Source: Gammaproteobacteria bacterium LSUCC0112 (GTDB lineage Bacteria > Pseudomonadota > Gammaproteobacteria > Pseudomonadales > Pseudohongiellaceae). Taken from it: DNA of 64,000 nucleotides. Positions within the stretch are counted from its first letter, which is position 1. Each line of letters begins with the position of its first letter. Positions 54,902 through 64,000 of this stretch are shown piece by piece. The DNA lies in NCBI GenBank assembly GCA_004535785.1, contig SPIB01000001.1:818547-882546 (forward strand), read 5' to 3'. A program made the translations under genes and the position numbers. The notes under the pieces were generated by a model that was given only the letters and a program-made list of their open reading frames with translations, was not told where the DNA came from and did not search any database.

Positions 54902-55666
54902 TTATCGGGATGCCGCCGCGACAGTTTCTGTCGCAATGCTCTGCAGGTATTGGGTGATGTCAGCAGGAATGCGGCCGTAGTAGTCGTACCGCAAGCCTTC
55001 CAGACTGCCACCGTAAAGCGTCAGATAGACAACACAGGCAGCCAGGTAGGTGCCATACAATGACGGATGCGAGCCATCAAATTCCATATGCAGTGCAAGA
55101 TCCGGTCGGCGCGCATAAGACATCTCAAACGCCAACCCTACCGGAATGACACGAGCGCCGGTTGCTGCTGCGGCGTCTGCATAGGCGGCTGCGATCACCG
55201 CCTGCTGCCCCTCTTCCACTCGAGCGTGCGGTGCAACATAGGCCTGCGTCATGAACAGCGCCGTCTGCGCGCCATGGTGTTTGATCAAGCGATCAAATTC
55301 AGTCACGGTTTCAACAAATCCCGCACGCCGTCGTGCTGACAACGGCTCAGCACTGCCGCCTTGTAGCACCACCCACTCAAACGGCTCATCAACTCCGATA
55401 CGTCCCGGCGTCAGCAAATGTTCGATAGGGTGATGATCAAGCGAAGCACCGCCAATCGTGGAGGACTTGTAATCCAGCTTGTCGAGCAATTCTGGCTGCA
55501 GTTCCTCCGCGATTCGTCCCACGTGGTTATGCAAACTATCGTTGTAATACAGATAACTGTTACCCACAAACAGAATGCGCAGTGGTTGATCAGCCCGAAT
55601 AGGCAGACTTGCAACCAACAACAGCCAGATACAAACACTGACGAACCACCGGGCATTACTCTTCAT
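54902..55666 (-). CDS. Secreted SGNH-fold hydrolase
   Basis: A 254-residue protein from the ATG at 55666 with GGAG 6 nt upstream, opening a signal peptide (cleavage near IRAD, residue 26). The SGNH blocks are visible: LFVGNSYLYYND (nucleophile serine in GNS), VVLQGGSAEP and the final DGSHPSLYGTYLAA with Asp and His. The enzyme is probably an esterase acting on acylated sugars or peptides in the periplasm. It starts 14 nt after the TonB receptor stop, so both are in one operon and the receptor may import its substrate or product. Confidence 0.8.
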   Translation of the reverse strand: MKSNARWFVSVCIWLLLVASLPIRADQPLRILFVGNSYLYYNDSLHNHVGRIAEELQPELLDKLDYKSSTIGGASLDHHPIEHLLTPGRIGVDEPFEWVVLQGGSAEPLSARRRAGFVETVTEFDRLIKHHGAQTALFMTQAYVAPHARVEEGQQAVIAAAYADAAAATGARVIPVGLAFEMSYARRPDLALHMEFDGSHPSLYGTYLAACVVYLTLYGGSLEGLRYDYYGRIPADITQYLQSIATETVAAASR

Positions 55667-55679
55667 GGCTAACTCCACA

Positions 55680-58634
55680 TCAGAAACTTACACGAACATC
55701 CAGATAGGCATAGCGGCCATAATCGGAATGCGCATCCGAAGAATAACCAAAGTAACGATCTGCCAACGGAGCACGCTCATCCGTCAGGTTTTTGAGGCCC
55801 AGACGAAAACGAGTATTCCGGTCAAAAATCGCGGTACGGTAATCCACCGTGGCATCGTAGGTGGTCATCGCCGGAATGATATAACGCGTGCCATCATCCA
55901 GTGTCAGCGAGTCCTGGTAGAAGGACCCCAAACGGTAGGCAGAGAGCCCAACGCCCCAGTCATCCAGACGCCATAGCAGCTGAGCAGAATGTTTTTCGTC
56001 CTGATTACCATCCTGATTCAGAAGATTGGCAAAACCCGCCACTGGAATAAATGCCGGTAATGCGCCACTGGCTTTAGCAGCAACAATTTCCTGCGCCAGA
56101 CCACCAGGCAGCTGCTCATAATCGGTCAGGAAGGCCCCGTTGTAGCTCAGGCTGAAATTACCATAGCGAGTATCGATGTCGTAATAAATACCGATGTCAA
56201 AACCCTTGACTGTGCGAGTATCCAAATTGACATAACGATCAAACACCGTCGTTGCCACACCTGCCGGACAGATTCCGGCTGCAGTGTAAACAGCCGCTGC
56301 TTCTGGGCTGACCGTCTGGCGCTCTACGGCGGTGTTAAAGCCCTGTGCGCAGTTGCCTGTACCGGCTTGGATGCGCCGCAGCAGATCCAGTGCCATGTGG
56401 TTCTCTTCACCAAACAGACCAATGGTGCCCTCTTTTTCAATCGACCAGTAATCCAGGGTCACGGTCAGCTGATCATCCGGCGTAAATACAAAACCGATGG
56501 ATGTATTGGTAGATTCCTCAGGCACTAGCAAATCGCTACCCTCGGCAATACGCTGGGTGCTGTTTGTACAATCGAGGATGTTCTGAAGGGGATCACCACC
56601 ACGCTCGGCTGCATACACACATGCCCAGTCCGTCCGGGTGTTTTCGCGAGCAACCAGCCCCTCGTTAACCGTCACCAGATTAGGCACTCTGTAACCTTGT
56701 GACCAGGAGCCACGCAACAGACCCCAATTGACCGGACGCCAGCCAAAGGCGACTTTGCCCACGGTCGTGCTGCCTACATCCGAAAAGTCCTCGTAACGTG
56801 CTGCCACTTGCAGATCCAGGGTCTGCAACACAGGGATCTGTAACTCAGCAGACGCGGAGTTGACTGTTCGTGAGCCTGAACTGTCTGACGAAGGACTGGA
56901 GTTGACCACATCAGAAACGAATGGGAAGGTAATACCGTTTAGATCAGTGGCTCTGATCGTGCCATCAAGTCGCGGATCACGATCATCCACAAAAGACTCG
57001 CGACGCCACTCCAGACCCACAACAGCACCCACAGCCCCGGCTGGCAATTCAAAAATATTGGGATTGGAGCCCTTGATATCAAACGTACTCAGTGCCGTCT
57101 CATTGTCACGGTACACATCAATCAACGCACGCTCAATATTGGAATTAACACCCACTGAGAAGGGGTTATAGGCAGCCGGTGTGGGATCATTGAGTGCTTC
57201 TTGCATCAACATATTGGAAACCCGGTTGTTAGTCAGGTCATAGCTGGTTGCGCGCGACCACGACAGCGCGGATTCCATATCCCACTCACCCATACCCCAG
57301 CGTAAGCCTTGCAATACCCGGTACGTGTCATTATCAACGTTGACAATTCGGGGCAATTCATCAAAACGATAGTTATCGATGAGTAATGGCAGTCCGGAAC
57401 ATGGCAACGACGTCCCCACAACAGACGCTGACAAGCGGTTTGGAGAACCACACGGGCCCAGGGGGTTATAGTAATTATCAGCAGCTACCGTGAATGGGAA
57501 TACCGATGGGAAGGCCCCATGGCGGCGCAAATTACTGGTGGCATCGTAGGCCAATAGCTCTGTGAAGCTCTCAACACCGTTTAAGAACTCGTGATTGATG
57601 TTCACAAACAGGCTGATCCGTTCCAGTTCGGAAGATACATCGCGAAACTCATTGGAGTTGGATCGGAAAATCGGTGTGGAATCTGGGTTGGCGCACGCCG
57701 TACTGTTGAGCTGATAAGTACATTCCGTAGAGCCGGCCGGGAACACCTGAAACTCACCAGCGCTGTCGACGACACCATTTCTGCGCAGACTGCTGGTTGA
57801 GCCGACCGTTGGGATGACATCAAATTGCCCCCCCAGAGAGTTGGCGCTGTCATTGCGCCATGCACCATTACCAAACCAGGGCGAGTCCGAAGGCACCTGT
57901 GCTGAGAGATCCGAATTTGCCCAGCGCTCGTCCTCAGATGCACGCACACGATCGCGATCGTAGTAATTAAAAAACGCGCCAACATTGGTTCGTCCTTCGT
58001 TAAAGTTTTTGCCCCACTCAGCCGTAATCAACCGTTCATTTCTGCTCAGGTGTTCATAATCAGTAAAACGGGTACGGATGTTAAAGCCTTCAAAATCAGA
58101 TTTTAATACGGTGTTGACAACACCTGCGACCGCGTCCGCGCCGTAAATGGCTGATGCCCCATCACGCAAAATCTCGACGCGTTCAATACCCCACACCGGC
58201 AGCATTTGTGAATTCACGGTATTCACTGGAATAAAACTGCCACCGACTTCTTCAGTCTGATAACTGGCATTGTTGACTAATCGCCGGCCATTAAGCAGGA
58301 CTAGTGTATTACCGGTACCAACATTGCGCAGGTTAAAAGCACCAACATCGCCGCGTGAAGAATTTACGCCGCCACTGATGCTTTCAGCCTCGTTAAAGAA
58401 GTTTTGGCCCATCTCCGGGATCATCTGCATCAGTTCATCACCGGAGACTGCACCCATGATTTCGATCTGATCTGCGTTTAGCACGGTGACTGCCAGGGAA
58501 TCGGTGATGGTTGCACCACGGATCTGAGAGCCGACGACGGTGATTTCTTCAATTCCGGCAGGCTCTTGAGCCGCTGCCAAGCTGCTTGCCATGGATCCGA
58601 GTGCTACCCCGATTGCCTTACTGAGTTTGTTCAT
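55680..58634 (-). CDS. TonB-dependent receptor (large, intact)
   Basis: A 984-residue outer-membrane receptor. Signal peptide to residue 22 (AAAQ), plug domain opening EEITVVGSQIRGATITDSLAVT and including LVLLNGRRLVN and ERVEILRDGASAIYGADAVAG, and a barrel ending with YLDVRVSF, a typical terminal strand. The size and the plug fit the group of receptors that import peptides or plant and algal compounds, not simple siderophores. It heads an operon with an SGNH hydrolase and perhaps DUF2256. The 268 bp upstream, shared with the divergent M14 peptidase gene, should hold both promoters. Confidence 0.92.
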   Translation of the reverse strand: MNKLSKAIGVALGSMASSLAAAQEPAGIEEITVVGSQIRGATITDSLAVTVLNADQIEIMGAVSGDELMQMIPEMGQNFFNEAESISGGVNSSRGDVGAFNLRNVGTGNTLVLLNGRRLVNNASYQTEEVGGSFIPVNTVNSQMLPVWGIERVEILRDGASAIYGADAVAGVVNTVLKSDFEGFNIRTRFTDYEHLSRNERLITAEWGKNFNEGRTNVGAFFNYYDRDRVRASEDERWANSDLSAQVPSDSPWFGNGAWRNDSANSLGGQFDVIPTVGSTSSLRRNGVVDSAGEFQVFPAGSTECTYQLNSTACANPDSTPIFRSNSNEFRDVSSELERISLFVNINHEFLNGVESFTELLAYDATSNLRRHGAFPSVFPFTVAADNYYNPLGPCGSPNRLSASVVGTSLPCSGLPLLIDNYRFDELPRIVNVDNDTYRVLQGLRWGMGEWDMESALSWSRATSYDLTNNRVSNMLMQEALNDPTPAAYNPFSVGVNSNIERALIDVYRDNETALSTFDIKGSNPNIFELPAGAVGAVVGLEWRRESFVDDRDPRLDGTIRATDLNGITFPFVSDVVNSSPSSDSSGSRTVNSASAELQIPVLQTLDLQVAARYEDFSDVGSTTVGKVAFGWRPVNWGLLRGSWSQGYRVPNLVTVNEGLVARENTRTDWACVYAAERGGDPLQNILDCTNSTQRIAEGSDLLVPEESTNTSIGFVFTPDDQLTVTLDYWSIEKEGTIGLFGEENHMALDLLRRIQAGTGNCAQGFNTAVERQTVSPEAAAVYTAAGICPAGVATTVFDRYVNLDTRTVKGFDIGIYYDIDTRYGNFSLSYNGAFLTDYEQLPGGLAQEIVAAKASGALPAFIPVAGFANLLNQDGNQDEKHSAQLLWRLDDWGVGLSAYRLGSFYQDSLTLDDGTRYIIPAMTTYDATVDYRTAIFDRNTRFRLGLKNLTDERAPLADRYFGYSSDAHSDYGRYAYLDVRVSF

Positions 58635-58902
58635 AGTGTCCCCTGTTGAATTGTCTCAATGTCATCTCACGGCCTGATGTCTGTGTTTATTACTGGCAAA
58701 TTCCGCTGTGGTGTATTGATTTTTAAGAAAAAACAGCCAAGTGACGACGTTTGCTGTTCTACCATTCAATAATAGAGCGGTCGTTATACCTCAGATTTTT
58801 AGCAAAGCCAATAAATCCAGCAATTCACCGCTATACACTGTTAGTTCAGACTATTAGACTCACTGTGGACTTCAGACACGTACAACAGAGGCGTTGCGCA
58901 AG

Positions 58903-60105
58903 ATGTGGAGAAACAAAAGGATCAGCAACTGGTTAACGCTATGTCTGGCAATGCTGATCGTGAGCAGCCCGGCAGCAAGTGCCCAAATTGACCAGCCCGT
59001 GCTCAGTTGCGATTTTGGCGACGTTGTTATCGATTTGTCCTTTTCTAGTGCACGGCTCAATAGCTGCAAACAAACCGAGGATACGGTTTTCAGTGTGTCT
59101 ACTGCCCCCGAAAATGTCCCCATCAATCCCAGCCCGTGGTATGCGTTTAAACTGTATGCTGAAACCCCTCAGGACATCACTGTTTACCTGCATTACCCCG
59201 TGTCCCGTCATCGCTACCTTCCAAAAATCAGCAGTGACGGCGTGAACTGGCAACCCATTGCAGAACAGGATTTGCAGCTGCTGTTCGATGGCAAGACCAT
59301 CAAGATGCGTCTTCAGGCCGGGCCAGAAGCCCTTTGGGTTGCTGGTCAGGAGATCGTTGATAACCGTTTTTATGATGAGTTTACCAACGAACTGGCCAAT
59401 CTGGATTTCATTGATCGCGAGACCCTCGGGCTGAGTGCAGATGGCCGACCTGTTTATATGCTGAAAACAACAACTCCCGCAGAGCGCTACATTGTGCTGA
59501 TTGGTCGACAACACCCCCCAGAAATCAGCGGTGCGTTGGCGATGACACACTTTGTTGAACGGATATTGCGCGACGAACCTCTGGCCAACGCCTTCAGGGC
59601 CCAATATGGCCTGCTGATAACCCCCAACATGAACCCGGACGGTGTTGAGCATGGGTTCTGGCGCCATAATATGGGCGGCATCGACCTGAATCGCGACTGG
59701 GGTCCGTTTACACAACCAGAAACCCGCTTGATGCGCGATCAGCTCAATCGTTTTCTTGAACCTGGCATGCCAAGGCTGAGTCTTTTTCTTGATTTTCACT
59801 CAACTAATCGCGACGTGTTTTACACCCCCACCCGCGAAGTAACCCAACATCTGCCTGAGTTTACCGACCGGTGGTTATCTCAGGTACAGGCGCGCATGCA
59901 GCAAATTTACGCTGATTACGAAGTGGAAGCGGTCCCCGGTTACAACGCGGAATCCGCAGTCGCCAAAAACTGGATCAGTCAGGTCTTCGGGGTGCCAGCC
60001 ATTACCGTAGAAATCGGAGATGAAACTCCACGCGCCATGATTCACTCATTGGCTGTTATTGCGGCAGAGGAAATGATGACGCTGTTGCTGAGTCTTGAAA
60101 ACTGA
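58903..60105 (+). CDS. Secreted M14-family zinc carboxypeptidase
   Basis: A 400-residue protein with a signal peptide (cleavage near ASAQ, residue 28), a beta domain of about 130 residues and an M14 catalytic domain. Zinc ligands are H204 and E207 in GRQHPPE and H299 in LDFHSTNRD. MNPDGVEHGFWRHN and GGIDLNRDWG are conserved, and the catalytic glutamate is E370 in TVEIGDET. It should trim C-terminal residues from peptides or cell-wall pieces outside the cytoplasm. The start at ATG 58903 is likely; a TTG at 58894 with AGAGG just before it is possible. It overlaps in layout with the serine hydrolase gene 73 bp downstream. Confidence 0.87.
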   Translation: MWRNKRISNWLTLCLAMLIVSSPAASAQIDQPVLSCDFGDVVIDLSFSSARLNSCKQTEDTVFSVSTAPENVPINPSPWYAFKLYAETPQDITVYLHYPVSRHRYLPKISSDGVNWQPIAEQDLQLLFDGKTIKMRLQAGPEALWVAGQEIVDNRFYDEFTNELANLDFIDRETLGLSADGRPVYMLKTTTPAERYIVLIGRQHPPEISGALAMTHFVERILRDEPLANAFRAQYGLLITPNMNPDGVEHGFWRHNMGGIDLNRDWGPFTQPETRLMRDQLNRFLEPGMPRLSLFLDFHSTNRDVFYTPTREVTQHLPEFTDRWLSQVQARMQQIYADYEVEAVPGYNAESAVAKNWISQVFGVPAITVEIGDETPRAMIHSLAVIAAEEMMTLLLSLEN

Positions 60106-60178
60106 GAGCACACGCAGCACTTTTAGGAATTCGAAACGCAAGAGTCTGTCGATGAAACACTTTTTGATAGGTGAAAAT

Positions 60179-61618
60179 ATGAATCGATACACCATATCCG
60201 CCGCGTTGGTTTGCGCTTTTTTGTCCTCAGGCAGCATTGCGCAACAACTTGAACAGTATGATTACTGGGCACCGCAGCGGGCCATGGTGCAGCGCGGGCA
60301 ACAGGCCGTGTTTATGTGCAATGGCCTGTTTACGAGTCATCGCACACTTGAGCAGGTGTTCCGGCAAGAACTGGCCTTCCTGCGCAACCCGGTTGGCACC
60401 GTTGAGGGTGGTGATTACCACGTGGACTGGGAGCGTCGTGCGGTTGAAGTTGGAGTCGCAGACGCCACACCTGTTATGCGGGCGGTTTTTCGTGAAGGGA
60501 TTGGCTGTGTCATTCTGGCTCCTGATCAGACCTTGGCGGACATCGACGACCTGCCCGAATTAACACTCCCCTTGCCGCCGGGTGATGCAGCGCAAATCCC
60601 CTGGCCCGATGGTGACCTTGTTCCACAACAAGCATTGCCAGCCACCATTCATGCCGATGCGCTGCAGGCAGCGTCCGACTGGGCGTTTAATCGACCAACA
60701 CCGGAACAAGATACCCTGAGCCTGCTGGTGGTTTACAAAGGCCAGATCATTCTCGAGCGTTATGCTCCCGGCATTGACATGACCACACGCACCCGCACCT
60801 GGTCCACTGCCAAGAGTATTGCGTCCACATTGATTGGCATGTTGGTCGATGACGGGCAATTGTCGTTGGATGAACCACTGGATCTGCCATGGCTGCCGTC
60901 AACGGGTTCATCGGATTCCGACCCACGCCGCCACATTACCCTGCGTCACGTGCTGAATATGACCAGCGGTCTGCAAAGCATCGACAATAACGGTATGGAA
61001 TACGCCACAGGATCAGGACTTTCTTACTGGGCAGGCGCTAGCTCGTTGAACGGCGCACTGGCCCGCGCGTTGATTCATGAACCGGGTTCGCACTGGGATT
61101 ACGAAAATTACGACACTATCCTTGGTGCATACGCCATGAAACAGGCCTTGGGTGGTGAAAACAATTACGCGGAGTTTCCCCGCAAAGCGCTGCTGGATCG
61201 AATTGGTATGCGCAACACACTGATAAGCACTGATCGGTTTGGAGACTTTGTGCTGAGCAGTCAGGTGTACACTAACGCCCGCGATCTGGCGCGATTTGGA
61301 CTTTTGTATCTGAATGGCGGCATGTGGAACGGCGAACAACTGATTTCAAAGGACTGGATTGAGTTTTCACGCACGCCGGCACCGGCGACGGTAGGTCAGG
61401 GTGGGCAGTATGGTGGTCAGTGGTGGCTGGTGCCAGAGGGACGCACCGATGTGCCGACTGACGCTTACTCAACCAATGGCAACCGTGGCCAGTTCACCGT
61501 CGTTGTACCGTCGCACGATCTGGTGATTGTACGGCGTGGTCTTGACTATGGCAGACAAGGTTTTAACCAGTGGGATCTCACGCGCGAAGTCATCAAGGCC
61601 GTGGTGCCAGCGCAATAA
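60179..61618 (+). CDS. Secreted serine hydrolase of the beta-lactamase fold
   Basis: A 479-residue protein from the ATG at 60179, which has AGGTGA about 5 nt upstream and opens a signal peptide (cleavage near SIAQ, residue 22). Residues 30-130 form an extra N-terminal domain. The nucleophile motif is S209-T-A-K212, the YxN-like motif is in YENYDT, and the third block is near RGQFTVVVPSHDLVIV. The pattern resembles esterase/peptidase members of the class C group, such as 6-aminohexanoate-dimer hydrolases, not resistance enzymes. It probably works with the M14 peptidase and TonB receptors beside it. Confidence 0.85.
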   Translation: MNRYTISAALVCAFLSSGSIAQQLEQYDYWAPQRAMVQRGQQAVFMCNGLFTSHRTLEQVFRQELAFLRNPVGTVEGGDYHVDWERRAVEVGVADATPVMRAVFREGIGCVILAPDQTLADIDDLPELTLPLPPGDAAQIPWPDGDLVPQQALPATIHADALQAASDWAFNRPTPEQDTLSLLVVYKGQIILERYAPGIDMTTRTRTWSTAKSIASTLIGMLVDDGQLSLDEPLDLPWLPSTGSSDSDPRRHITLRHVLNMTSGLQSIDNNGMEYATGSGLSYWAGASSLNGALARALIHEPGSHWDYENYDTILGAYAMKQALGGENNYAEFPRKALLDRIGMRNTLISTDRFGDFVLSSQVYTNARDLARFGLLYLNGGMWNGEQLISKDWIEFSRTPAPATVGQGGQYGGQWWLVPEGRTDVPTDAYSTNGNRGQFTVVVPSHDLVIVRRGLDYGRQGFNQWDLTREVIKAVVPAQ

Positions 61619-61620
61619 AA

Positions 61621-61641
61621 AAGGGCCCCTGAGGGGCCCTT
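61621..61641. terminator. Bidirectional terminator hairpin
   Basis: Stem AAGGGCCCC (61621-61629) with GGGGCCCTT (61633-61641) and a 3-nt loop, preceded by an A run and followed by a T-rich stretch, between convergent genes. Confidence 0.88.
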
Positions 61642-61674
61642 CTCTATTTTCTTAGCTGTCTTTGAACGTCTGGA

Positions 61675-64000
61675 TCAGAAGTCGTAAACCAAACGTGCAT
61701 AGAGGGAGCGACCCATCGGATCCTGCATCTCACCCATCACACCGGCGAAGTCATCTGTCCACTGAGCTTCTCGGTCGAACAGGTTACGCGCACCAATGGT
61801 GAAACCCATTTCGCCGTCGAACATTTCCAGACCACGGTAGGTATAAGAAAGATCGAAATCTGTCCACGCTCTGATTTCGGTCAACTCAGCCGTGGGAACG
61901 CGATTGGTATTGGCAAACTGATCGATGATGGTATAGCGAGTACCATCATAATCAACCGCGCCAACATACCGCACGGTACCCGTGACAGCATGTTGTCCCA
62001 TCACCCAGCCCAAGCGCAGGTTAGCCTTCCATTCGGGTATCGCCGGGGCGGTACCTGTTTGCAAGTTGGTGCTGCCAACCCCATCACGTGGCACAGCGGT
62101 TGTGCTGTCGGCAAAGAGGAACTCTCTCATGTTGGTCGCCTGCAGGTTGAAGCGCAGGTCACCCCAGTTATTGAGACTGTAGTTGTAGTTGGCCTGCAAA
62201 TCCCAGGCGGTGACTTTGATTGACTGCGCATTAACACTGCCGGGTGAGTTGACCTGCAGGATAGTGCCCAGATCACTCTTGTCACGGATGATATCCGGAT
62301 TGGAGAGACCACTCGCCAACCAGGCTTGCAGTTGCGCCAAGCTGGGACGGTTAGCCGCGCCGACGCCATTGCCAGTGAAACCTGACCACGCCTGGAAGGC
62401 TGCAAATTCAGCATTCATGATCTGCTGACCGTTGATACCTACAATACGGTTGGTGAAATCAGTTTCGTTCCAGGTCACCGAGAAGGTGAGATCGCCGAAA
62501 GCAAAGTCAGCTCCCAGCTGATTGGACGTTGAGGTCTCATTTTGCAGCGCAGGGTTACCACCACTACAGAACGTCGTAAATGCTGAGAACGCCGAGAAGC
62601 GATCCGAAACCGTTGACAGCGCACAACTGACCGGGTTCAGCAACTGTTGCAGGCTAGGCGCAATAAACGCGTCACCGGTCGTACCGCGGATGCTCATCCA
62701 GTCGGTGGCCGCCCAGGTGAAGCCGATTTTTGGATCGGTGGAGCGTTGTCCGGTGCTGAAATCCTCAACACGCACTGCCGCTTCAATTTCCAGATTATCG
62801 AGCACCGGCAAGGCGAATTCGGCAAACAATGAATCAACCTCACGACTGCCGCTGGTCACAGATTCCCGAATTGGACTGCCAATCCAGGTCGCGCCACGAA
62901 TGGCAGTTTCAGATGGCGTGTTATCGTAGCTATCAGAACGACGCTGGTAACCGATCGCTGCGCCGACCGTACCACCGGGCAGGTCAAAACCTAACTCACC
63001 GTTGATCACCACATCGATCACGCTCAGATCATTTTCTGAGAAAGAACGTCGGCGCGCAGCGATAGCCTCGAGCACCTGCGGTGAGGTTTGGTTTTGCTGA
63101 TCGGTCACAAAGAAGGGGTTGTAACAAGCATCCCGGTCCCTGATAGGGTCACAGCGCAGACCCTGCTTCATAGCCTCAATGTCATATTCCTGAGTCGCCA
63201 TAAATCCGATTTTCCGGTGACTGTAGCTATAGGCAGCAAAGCCTTCCCAACCTTCCAGCACAGGCACCTTGAAATTGGCCTGCAGACTGTAACGGCTGTT
63301 GCGGTCAACACTGCCGGAAATATTGTCACCGTCAGGTGTGAATCCATTGACCATTGTGTGTGTTTTGTTAATAGGTCTTAACGTACGCGGGCGCACATCT
63401 TCAAACAGCGGGACACCATTGGCAGCTGTCCCGGTGACGATATAATCCGGCATGCCATCACCATTACGGTCGGTTGTGCCACGATCCGGTAGACCGTCGC
63501 CGTTGGCATCAATACCATACAGCGGTTGTCCTGACGCGTTCACTGCGCGGAACGGGTTGCCTGGTATTTCGCCACGCACAACAGGCAGCTCGCCGATACG
63601 TGAGTTACCCGGGTTTGATGTCGACGTATAAGAGGTCTGGTACAACCGCGAGGTAAAGCCTTGAAGATTCAGCGTCAGATCATCACTGACATCCCAGGTT
63701 GCATTGGCAAACAATGAGTTGTTGTCCAATGGATCACGGTAGCTGCGCGTGTCGCCAAAATCAAAGTAGCAGGTGCCGGTTTGCGCTGTGCCTGTTCTCA
63801 TACCAAACGGGTTGTTGTTGGCGCCAGCAACGTAAGATTGCCGATCCGCAGCGGGTGCGCAATTCGGATCTGGTCGGTTAGTTCTAGTTCCGGTGTATTC
63901 GCCAGCCGCATTGCGGTTAGGGACTACCCAGTTACCCGGAGCGTTGGATGAGTAGTTCATACCCGCCTGAGCCAGTTCAGGCCGCTCATCCCACGCGAGC
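61675..64000 (-). CDS. TonB-dependent receptor, N-terminal part outside window
   Basis: The C-terminal 775 or so residues of a large receptor; the frame is open through the right edge (WDERPELAQAGMNYSSN), so the signal peptide and most of the plug lie outside. The barrel has long loops rich in N, G and D and a calcium-like repeat (IDANGDGLPDRGTTDRNGDG), and ends in RSLYARLVYDF, a typical last strand. NLFDREAQWTDDFAG matches the family C-terminal block. It probably imports peptides or oligosaccharides together with the neighbouring hydrolases, to which it is convergent. Confidence 0.92.
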   Translation of the reverse strand, partial: LAWDERPELAQAGMNYSSNAPGNWVVPNRNAAGEYTGTRTNRPDPNCAPAADRQSYVAGANNNPFGMRTGTAQTGTCYFDFGDTRSYRDPLDNNSLFANATWDVSDDLTLNLQGFTSRLYQTSYTSTSNPGNSRIGELPVVRGEIPGNPFRAVNASGQPLYGIDANGDGLPDRGTTDRNGDGMPDYIVTGTAANGVPLFEDVRPRTLRPINKTHTMVNGFTPDGDNISGSVDRNSRYSLQANFKVPVLEGWEGFAAYSYSHRKIGFMATQEYDIEAMKQGLRCDPIRDRDACYNPFFVTDQQNQTSPQVLEAIAARRRSFSENDLSVIDVVINGELGFDLPGGTVGAAIGYQRRSDSYDNTPSETAIRGATWIGSPIRESVTSGSREVDSLFAEFALPVLDNLEIEAAVRVEDFSTGQRSTDPKIGFTWAATDWMSIRGTTGDAFIAPSLQQLLNPVSCALSTVSDRFSAFSAFTTFCSGGNPALQNETSTSNQLGADFAFGDLTFSVTWNETDFTNRIVGINGQQIMNAEFAAFQAWSGFTGNGVGAANRPSLAQLQAWLASGLSNPDIIRDKSDLGTILQVNSPGSVNAQSIKVTAWDLQANYNYSLNNWGDLRFNLQATNMREFLFADSTTAVPRDGVGSTNLQTGTAPAIPEWKANLRLGWVMGQHAVTGTVRYVGAVDYDGTRYTIIDQFANTNRVPTAELTEIRAWTDFDLSYTYRGLEMFDGEMGFTIGARNLFDREAQWTDDFAGVMGEMQDPMGRSLYARLVYDF

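Noticed and set aside
60179..61618. The beta-lactamase-fold protein as an antibiotic-resistance enzyme
   Set aside because: The extra N-terminal domain and the sequence around the SxxK and YxN motifs fit esterase or amide hydrolase relatives, and the context is peptide uptake.
1..64000. CRISPR arrays, rRNA, tRNA or an integrase gene
   Set aside because: I looked for spaced repeats, conserved RNA segments and tyrosine-recombinase motifs and saw none. A profile search would be needed to be certain.

Overview
The window looks like chromosomal DNA of an aquatic, aerobic gammaproteobacterium with roughly balanced base composition. The evidence is the mix of large TonB-dependent receptors, many secreted hydrolases, ppk1 behind a Pho box, DUF2789 and DUF2256 proteins, several c-di-GMP enzymes and a Vibrio-like stressosome. 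I cannot name the genus. I saw no rRNA, tRNA or CRISPR array.

Layout. Region 1-13 kb is an eroding zone. It holds the end of a GAF/HD-GYP gene, then a run of broken genes: a TonB receptor split by an 11-bp tandem duplication, a PepSY membrane protein shifted at a T run, a membrane-anchored regulator shifted at a C4/G4 run, a DUF2855 gene with four in-frame stops, an antitoxin whose toxin is a relic, a serine-hydrolase pseudogene and a TetR C-terminal relic. Intact genes among them are a secreted epoxide-hydrolase-type enzyme, small secreted or membrane proteins, a fumarylacetoacetase-fold protein, a 2TM protein, YceI and a PQQ-type sugar dehydrogenase (the last three at 13-15.8 kb).

Region 15.86-36.6 kb is a signalling island. 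It is more AT-rich by eye and is bounded by 46-bp imperfect direct repeats (41/46) that are copies of the 3' end of ppk1; the full ppk1 lies just outside at 36.6-38.7 kb. The island packs a GAF-EAL protein, a PilZ-like protein, H-NOX with GGDEF-EAL, two chemoreceptors, a stressosome (globin-type RsbR, RsbS, fused RsbT-RsbX) flanked by a histidine kinase and a REC/HD-GYP protein, and a four-gene operon (outer-membrane protein, substrate-binding-like protein, hybrid kinase, diguanylate cyclase). Most parts read gases or redox state and most outputs are c-di-GMP enzymes. Two degenerate IS3-family relics lie inside it. This island is the best candidate for an undescribed system.

Region 38.7-54.9 kb holds a secreted alpha/beta hydrolase, a GntP permease, a cluster of periplasmic cytochrome c / copper type II monooxygenase-fold proteins with two secreted proteins of unknown function, an FG-GAP protein, an inverted relic of a beta-propeller/S9 peptidase gene and a D-aminoacylase-type amidohydrolase. 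One monooxygenase-like protein has lost all three ligands of one copper site.

Region 54.9-64 kb looks like a peptide-scavenging set: two TonB receptors, an SGNH-type hydrolase, an M14 carboxypeptidase and a serine hydrolase of the beta-lactamase fold.
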